A stretch of 64,000 nucleotides of DNA, taken from the IMG/VR virus record IMGVR_UViG_3300034407_002547, positions 42,362-106,361 of that record; one strand, given 5' to 3'. Position numbers and translations under genes: made by a program. The stretch is from a virus. The notes below the pieces were generated by a model that made no database searches, was not told the origin of the DNA, and saw only the letters and a program-made list of their open reading frames with translations. Below, one piece after another: positions 59,121 to 64,000 of this stretch. How positions within the stretch are numbered: position 1 is the stretch's first letter; each line of letters begins with the position of its first letter.

Positions 59121-60035
59121 TTATTTGGTTTTAGTTGCTTTAGTTTCTGCAATAAAACGTTTTGATTCTGCTGAGTTGTTAAACTGTCGTGTCCAACTCG
59201 GATTCAAACCTGCATTTTCTAGAATATCATCACGAATGTTTTGATTTTTCTTTTCAATGTTTAGTACCCTAGTAAAACTGTTGGTAATAGCAGCGGTATA
59301 GTATGCAAACGGATTTTGCGATTTGCTTTCGTCAAATTGTAAACCAATTTGGCTGAGCTGCAACAATGCCTGTCCACGCATTTCTTCGTTGTAAGTATAC
59401 CCACGCCAGTTTGAACGTGTAGCATAGCGTTCGCACAACTTGATAAACATGTGTGCTAGTTTGTCTGTCATTTTACCGTGATCTTTTGAGAAGTGACCAT
59501 TGTCTAGTCCGCCGACCCAGTGACTTTTGCCCACAACATACGGAACTTTGTTATCGTCGATCATGTAATGCCAAAATGGTGGAAAATTCAACTTTATATA
59601 GTTGAGATCTTGTTCTACTTCGGTCATAAGCTCTTGTAGTCCGTCGTCGGAATAATCAACATCATCCATTTCTAGAATTTCTTCTAGTTTGGATTTCTTC
59701 TTTTCTTGTGCTTTGGTTAGCTTTTTTGGCACCATTGGGATGTGATCCCAGGTGGTAATGCGAAATACAAGCTCTTGGTTGCTGAGTTTTGTCGGATCAA
59801 CTATTTCGCCTGTTTCTCGTTTGATGCGATCGGCTTTGTTACGCCGTGCTTCTGCAACCGTGCGCTGATTGATTTTGTCCACACTGGGCAAAATAATGTC
59901 ATACTGCGCTTGACCCGGCTCTAGGTATGAACAATATGTGCTTTTACTTTTGTAAATTTCTTTGAGAATATCTCGGTTGTTAAGATAGTTAACTTTTTTA
60001 GGTTTTTTAACAGGTGTTTTTTTAGCTAATGCCAT
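59121..60035 (-). CDS. 55: Late-transcription sigma factor, gp55
   Basis: 304 residues (T4 gp55: 185). The C-terminal third has the sigma-like region: RGYTYNEEMRGQALLQLSQI, then FDESKSQNPFAYYTAAITNS and FTRVLNIEKKNQNIRDDIL, the gp55 counterpart of region 2. The N-terminal ~190 residues (basic start ALAKKTPVKKPKKV, then FRITTWDHIPM) are extra and unassigned. gp55 directs host RNA polymerase to TATAAATA promoters, matching the sites found across this window. Its own promoter is host-type, so it is expressed before late genes. GGAGA precedes the ATG. Confidence 0.88.
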   Translation of the reverse strand: MALAKKTPVKKPKKVNYLNNRDILKEIYKSKSTYCSYLEPGQAQYDIILPSVDKINQRTVAEARRNKADRIKRETGEIVDPTKLSNQELVFRITTWDHIPMVPKKLTKAQEKKKSKLEEILEMDDVDYSDDGLQELMTEVEQDLNYIKLNFPPFWHYMIDDNKVPYVVGKSHWVGGLDNGHFSKDHGKMTDKLAHMFIKLCERYATRSNWRGYTYNEEMRGQALLQLSQIGLQFDESKSQNPFAYYTAAITNSFTRVLNIEKKNQNIRDDILENAGLNPSWTRQFNNSAESKRFIAETKATKTK

Positions 60036-60058
60036 TTAAGTTCTCCATAATTGTACTT

Positions 60059-60087
60059 AGTATAAACGATGTAGAGGTGGTTGTCAA
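60059..60087 (-). promoter_or_regulatory. Host sigma-70-type promoter of the gp55-47-46 operon
   Basis: Minus strand TTGACA (60082-60087), 17-base spacer, TATACT (60059-60064), 24 bases before the ATG of gp55. It faces away from a late promoter at 60114-60121. Confidence 0.85.
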
Positions 60088-60113
60088 TCATTAAGTTAGC
60101 CGTTTTTGATCGC

Positions 60114-60121
60114 CATAAATA
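60114..60121 (+). promoter_or_regulatory. Late promoter CATAAATA of the transglycosylase-gp48 gene
   Basis: Plus strand CATAAATA, 16 bases before the ATG at 60138, with AGGAGT in the leader. Confidence 0.66.
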
Positions 60122-60137
60122 ATGCATAGGAGTCAAC

Positions 60138-61736
60138 ATGCCGTACAATCAAAAATTAGCTGATCTATACAACGAATTAGCAGAGCAATATCCTGGGCTT
60201 AGTGAAAATGGTCTTAGATCTCTTGCCGGTATAGCAATAAGTGATGGGGATTACACACTTGATACAACCGGCACTGCATCTCGTAACAATAGTTATGGTC
60301 GGCTTGTTGACACAGCATCTCTGCAAACTTCGTGGGTAACAGACGACTTGCTTGATGCGCTAGCAGTTGTTGAGTCAGGTAACGATCCTAATGCAGTGTC
60401 TCCAGCAGGCGCATTAGGTGTGTACCAAATTATACCAGAGACCGCAGCTGATCCTGGGTTTGGTGTTGAGCCTATCACTCTTAGAGAAGTGCTTGATCCG
60501 GTAAGAGCTAGAGAATTTGCTAGGCAGTATCTCGAAGGACTTAGGAAAGAATATCCGAACTACACGCCTGCAGAAATTCTTCAAGCATATAACGCCGGTC
60601 CCGGAAGAATAGAAAAGTACAAGCTTGGGCTAGGCCCACCTCTAACAGAAGAAACTATATTATATCCTGGAAAAATACTTGACCAGCTTCCTGGCTTCCA
60701 AGACAATCCTTACACAGTATCACCAACAGATGCCGATATTCTAGAAACAGTATTCAGAGATAAAGTTGCACCCGATTTTAACGATCCGGAAGTTGCAAGG
60801 TTAATAAATGAAGAACGTGTCGCCAGGGGTTTAGAGCCTTACACAGACATGGAAGAAATGCAGAGAGCAATAGATGCTAACCAATTGCTTATTAAAGCAC
60901 GTAACCAGCAAACTGTTAGTGCACAACGAGAAGCAAGCGGTGTTAAAAATGCCGATGGCGATTGGCGTGTTAAGTTAAGACTTGCGCCTCAAGCAAATTA
61001 CCTGTACAAAGCAAGTAACCCAGGAATACTTGCTCCGTTGGCAGTCACTGACGGTGTTATATTTCCATATACTCCTCAAATTGATTTACAATACAGATCA
61101 GACTACAACAGTTATCAGCCCACGCATAGTAACTATATGCACTATTTCTACAAAGGATCAAATGTTCAAACTATACAAGTTACTGCTGAATTTACAGCAC
61201 AAGACACTGTTGAAGCAGAATATTTGTTGGCAGTCATGCACTTCTTTAAAAGTGCAAGTAAAATGTTTTACGGACAGGATGCAGAACGTGGATCTCCACC
61301 TCCGTTATTATACCTATCGGGCTTGGGTGAATACCAATTCAATGAGTCACCTTGTGTGATAGCAGAGTTTAACTTGAACTTGCCTTCTGATGTTAACTAT
61401 ATCAGAGCTAGAAGCCGACACATAACAGGCGCAGATAATTTACAATATCAAAAGCCTCTAGCAACAAGTGCAACCAATGGTAACTTTTCTAGTTTAACTA
61501 GATTGTCCACGGCAGCTACAAGATTGTTTGGCGGCGGAACACAGCCGCTCCAGGTTGGTGCAAAACCATTCACGCCATCACCTGGCCCATTGGGAAGCAA
61601 AGGTGCAACATACGTACCAACTAAGATGTCAATGACTCTTAACTTACTTCCAATTGCAAGTAGACGACAAGTCAGTCAAGATTTTAGTCTCAAGGAATAT
61701 GCAAACGGTAACTTAATTAAGAAAGGAATGTGGTAA
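60138..61736 (+). CDS. Lytic transglycosylase fused to gp48-like baseplate tail-tube cap
   Basis: 532 residues against 364 in T4 gp48. Residues about 66-165 form an SLT-type transglycosylase domain: ALAVVESGNDPNAVSPAGALG with the catalytic Glu (about 79), GVYQIIPETA and ILQAYNAGPGRI. Residues about 290-520 match the gp48 family: GVIFPYTPQIDLQYRSDYNS, PTHSNYMHYFYKG, TAEFTAQDTVEAEYLLAVMHF, KMFYGQD and PPPLLYLSGLGEY. It therefore seems to combine peptidoglycan cutting with capping the baseplate-tube junction. The gp53 gene overlaps its stop. Confidence 0.8.
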   Translation: MPYNQKLADLYNELAEQYPGLSENGLRSLAGIAISDGDYTLDTTGTASRNNSYGRLVDTASLQTSWVTDDLLDALAVVESGNDPNAVSPAGALGVYQIIPETAADPGFGVEPITLREVLDPVRAREFARQYLEGLRKEYPNYTPAEILQAYNAGPGRIEKYKLGLGPPLTEETILYPGKILDQLPGFQDNPYTVSPTDADILETVFRDKVAPDFNDPEVARLINEERVARGLEPYTDMEEMQRAIDANQLLIKARNQQTVSAQREASGVKNADGDWRVKLRLAPQANYLYKASNPGILAPLAVTDGVIFPYTPQIDLQYRSDYNSYQPTHSNYMHYFYKGSNVQTIQVTAEFTAQDTVEAEYLLAVMHFFKSASKMFYGQDAERGSPPPLLYLSGLGEYQFNESPCVIAEFNLNLPSDVNYIRARSRHITGADNLQYQKPLATSATNGNFSSLTRLSTAATRLFGGGTQPLQVGAKPFTPSPGPLGSKGATYVPTKMSMTLNLLPIASRRQVSQDFSLKEYANGNLIKKGMW

Positions 61737-62041
61737 TGGATAACATATATACAAGCAACAGTCCGTACTTTGACACAAGTGTGGTTAATCAGACATATCT
61801 TGGTGTAATGGTTAATCGACCTATTCCTAAATTAGCAGACGACTTATTAATGACTATCAATGAAACTTACAATCTACGTCCCGACTTGTTAGCATTTGAC
61901 TTGTACGGAGATGCAGCCTTGTGGTGGGTTTTTGCACAAAGAAATCCAAATCAACTGCAAGATCCGCTAGGCGACTTTACGACCAATACATCAATATACC
62001 TACCACAAAAAGCAACTTTATCCCAAGTATTAGGAATCTAG
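61736..62041 (+). CDS. 53: Baseplate wedge subunit, gp53-like
   Basis: 101 residues from MDNIYTSNSPYFD (T4 gp53: 196). The conserved block is LADDLLMTINETYNLRPDLLAFDLYG followed by DAALWWVFAQRNPNQLQDP, typical of gp53 baseplate wedge proteins. The start ATG overlaps the stop of the previous gene (TAATG); a GTG six bases upstream is less likely. AAAGGA lies just before it. It is shorter than T4 gp53, lacking the C-terminal LysM-like part. Confidence 0.88.
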   Translation: MDNIYTSNSPYFDTSVVNQTYLGVMVNRPIPKLADDLLMTINETYNLRPDLLAFDLYGDAALWWVFAQRNPNQLQDPLGDFTTNTSIYLPQKATLSQVLGI

Positions 62042-62042
62042 C

Positions 62043-64000
62043 ATGACCACCTCAGCAGAAATTAACCGCGCAAGGGGAGGCATACAGCAGAATATCAATA
62101 ACATGACAGCTGCCGTAGAGGCCCTGGAGTTTGATGTTGATGATGGAGCCACGTGGCCAGAAATTGAAGACAGATGGAACAGAGCCTATACCTTCTCCGT
62201 TAATAATTTACGTTCAGACTTGATCAATCTGCAACGTCAAAACGACGGCATGCCACCAACTGATCCTGACAAATCTGCAACAACATTTAGGATATCTGAA
62301 AACATAGCAGACGTTGATGCTCTTATTGTTAGGTTGGATGCAATTAAAGTGCAAGCTCTTGCTAACGCAGGCGAAGTTGCCCGAATAGACAATTTGCCAA
62401 CAGACAGTGCAGGAACGCAAGTTGCTAGAGATCAAGCCGGCGGCACTGAAGATAGTAGAGTTAGTAGCCCGTCAACCGGAACTGAGGTATTAGAAGGCAA
62501 CACAATTGTATCTTCTGATTCAGTTAGCAACACTCCTACAAATGCAAGGTTAGCAACACTGAGTGGCCCTGACGGAGAATTTGCTAGTCTAGGTGCCGAC
62601 GATGGTGGAACAATCAGCACAGTAGGTGCTGCTAATGACGTAGTCAGTGTTACTAATACCCAAACCCCAGACGGCAGAATTGCTTCTGATGGGTCAGTTA
62701 GTGCAAGCGATGATTCGTATGATCGACGCAGCTCTAATGTTGAAGGTCGTGCAGCCATTGCCAATGAATTCTTAGAAACCATTGAACCTACGCCAAATCA
62801 ACTTATAAACCTTGCTTCGCAGACTTATACTATTTCGGTATACCTTATGGACATCGACGAATACACTCGGATGATCCAGTCCGACAGGAAAACATTACCA
62901 AGCAATCAGTTGTTGTTTCAAAGTGGCGGTGCTACAATTGGTGAACGCAACAAACATTTCGACTTGGATTTTTATCCAGAAAACGTTGAGCTTAAATGCT
63001 TAGTTGGTACCCAGGGAGTTGGAAGCCCCCATAATGCTGTTACACTTGAATTTGATGTGCTTGAACCCCAGGGTATAACATTCTTAGAAAGATTGCGCCT
63101 AGCAGTCTGGGATCACACTGGAGTACCTGGTGCTACTATTAACGGTCAAAATTATCTTATGGTTATACGATTTTACGGCTACGACGAAAATGGAAACTTA
63201 GTCAGTGGCCAGGGTAGGGAGTTTACAAGTGATCCAAATGCTTTGGTAGAAAAGTTCATTCCTTTTCAAATAGCAATGCTTAGATATAAACTTGCTGCAC
63301 AAGTTGTTGAGTATCAGCTGCAATGCATGATACCTCAAACAACAGTTGGATTTAGTACGTCTAGAGGATCAATACCTTTTAACTTCCAACTTACTGCACC
63401 CGATGTAGGCACATTGTTCAATGGTAATATGCAAGTTTCAGCAGGTGCGGCTGCACAAGAAGATTTTGCAGGAGGCGCAGCTGGCGGAGAGTTTAGCAGC
63501 GGCAATCGTAAAGCTGGCGGAGGATCGCCGACTATAACCCAAGGGCTAACAGATGCATTAAACCAGAATCAACGTGAACTGGTAAAAAAAGGTGCACAGG
63601 AAATTGCAGATGTGTACAAGATTATATTAGAAGACATCCCGGCTTTTCGCGATGCTAAAATGAAAAAGCAAGGAACAACCAACAAGCCTTACACCCCAAT
63701 GACTACTACCGGTGATCCAAATATAAAACTGAATACACAAAAACAAAACTTTGACAACCAAGGAAGAACCTACAGTATCTCAGCAGGTACGCAAATCACA
63801 CAGTTGATTGATCAGGTAATGAAAAACAGCGAATATATTACTGCGCAACAAACCATAGTGTTTGACGAAGTAACCAAAGCTGAAATTTCAAACCCTCCAG
63901 TTGGAACTACAATGTGGTACAAGATTACACAACAGTCCAGACCAATTGGGTGGGATAATCTTAGAAAAGACTACGCATATGAGATTACCTACAAAGTAAA
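62043..64000 (+). CDS. Very large baseplate protein, C-terminus beyond the window
   Basis: The open frame starts MTTSAEINRARGGIQQN one base after the gp53 stop and runs to the right edge (652 codons seen). The N-terminal ~220 residues are acidic and low in complexity (SDSVSNTPTNARLA, DGSVSASDDS). From about residue 250 there is beta-rich sequence (SVYLMDIDEYTRMIQ, FDLDFYPENVELKCLVG, GVGSPHNAVTLEFDV). Near the edge, MWYKITQQSRPIGWDN and KDYAYEITYKV are reminiscent of the large VrlC-like/baseplate proteins of marine T4-like phages. It probably forms a hub or wedge component. Confidence 0.75.
   Translation, partial: MTTSAEINRARGGIQQNINNMTAAVEALEFDVDDGATWPEIEDRWNRAYTFSVNNLRSDLINLQRQNDGMPPTDPDKSATTFRISENIADVDALIVRLDAIKVQALANAGEVARIDNLPTDSAGTQVARDQAGGTEDSRVSSPSTGTEVLEGNTIVSSDSVSNTPTNARLATLSGPDGEFASLGADDGGTISTVGAANDVVSVTNTQTPDGRIASDGSVSASDDSYDRRSSNVEGRAAIANEFLETIEPTPNQLINLASQTYTISVYLMDIDEYTRMIQSDRKTLPSNQLLFQSGGATIGERNKHFDLDFYPENVELKCLVGTQGVGSPHNAVTLEFDVLEPQGITFLERLRLAVWDHTGVPGATINGQNYLMVIRFYGYDENGNLVSGQGREFTSDPNALVEKFIPFQIAMLRYKLAAQVVEYQLQCMIPQTTVGFSTSRGSIPFNFQLTAPDVGTLFNGNMQVSAGAAAQEDFAGGAAGGEFSSGNRKAGGGSPTITQGLTDALNQNQRELVKKGAQEIADVYKIILEDIPAFRDAKMKKQGTTNKPYTPMTTTGDPNIKLNTQKQNFDNQGRTYSISAGTQITQLIDQVMKNSEYITAQQTIVFDEVTKAEISNPPVGTTMWYKITQQSRPIGWDNLRKDYAYEITYKV

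Noticed and set aside
1-64000. CRISPR array, insertion sequence or prophage integration signs
   Set aside because: No short regularly spaced repeats, transposase, integrase or terminal inverted repeats were seen. The only large repeat array is coding.

Overview
This window is a contiguous piece of a large, strictly lytic, T4-superfamily myovirus of the marine (cyanophage / alphaproteobacterial phage) type. The basis is recognisable orthologues of T4 gp4, gp13, gp14, gp15, gp16, gp17, gp18, gp19, gp20, gp21, gp22, gp23, gp26, gp46, gp47, gp48, gp53, gp54 and gp55, plus marine-phage tail fibres with the 'YADLAE..' terminal domain. Base composition is AT-rich. No tRNA, integrase, photosynthesis gene or CRISPR was found, so the host cannot be named from this window. 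Function calls rest on motif recognition from memory, not database searches.

Layout. 1-19.4 kb, mostly minus strand: packaging (gp17, gp16), a nuclease, a run of virion/internal-head proteins, head completion gp4, tail tube initiator gp54-like, tail tube gp19, tail sheath gp18, a nucleotide/DNA-metabolism trio (kinase-like, methyltransferase-like, DexA-like exonuclease), neck gp13 and a conserved large protein. 19.4-20.7 kb: a divergent early-promoter region and four small genes on the plus strand. 20.7-23.9 kb plus: neck gp14, sheath stabiliser gp15, Nudix hydrolase. 23.8-40.1 kb minus: a 16-kb receptor-binding/appendage block with a 2060-residue repeat fibre, a PKD-repeat adhesin, several small modular tail proteins and two MptE-like glycan proteins. 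40.2-47.6 kb minus: the head operon (gp20, radical SAM protein, core proteins, protease gp21, scaffold gp22, capsid gp23). 47.6-53.2 kb: tape measure (minus) opposite a gp26-like baseplate gene with a possible -1 frameshift, an aminoacyl-tRNA-protein-transferase-like gene and a pyruvyl-transferase-like gene. 53.24-53.81 kb: a 567-base non-coding, hairpin-rich interval. 53.8-60.0 kb minus: gp55 sigma factor, gp47 and gp46 with two glycan-type genes between them, a GIY-YIG nuclease and an SGNH hydrolase. 60.1-64 kb plus: lytic transglycosylase-gp48 fusion, gp53 and the start of a very large baseplate gene.

Regulation can be read directly. Four host-type promoters (TTGACA, 16-17 bases, TATAAT-like) precede the gp55 operon, the exonuclease operon, the 19.39-kb gene and the small early genes. 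About twenty T4-type late promoters (TATAAATA-like) precede virion genes, consistent with the gp55 encoded here. Several late promoters end exactly five bases before the ATG and so predict leaderless transcripts.

Most notable observations: at least five proteins share a T4-like capsid-targeting N-terminus ending at a probable gp21 cleavage site; a radical SAM/SPASM enzyme sits inside the capsid operon; a putative ATE-type aminoacyl transferase is present; a lytic transglycosylase is fused to gp48; a slippery heptamer joins gp26 to a start-less downstream frame; and there is an unexplained structured interval at 53.24-53.81 kb.
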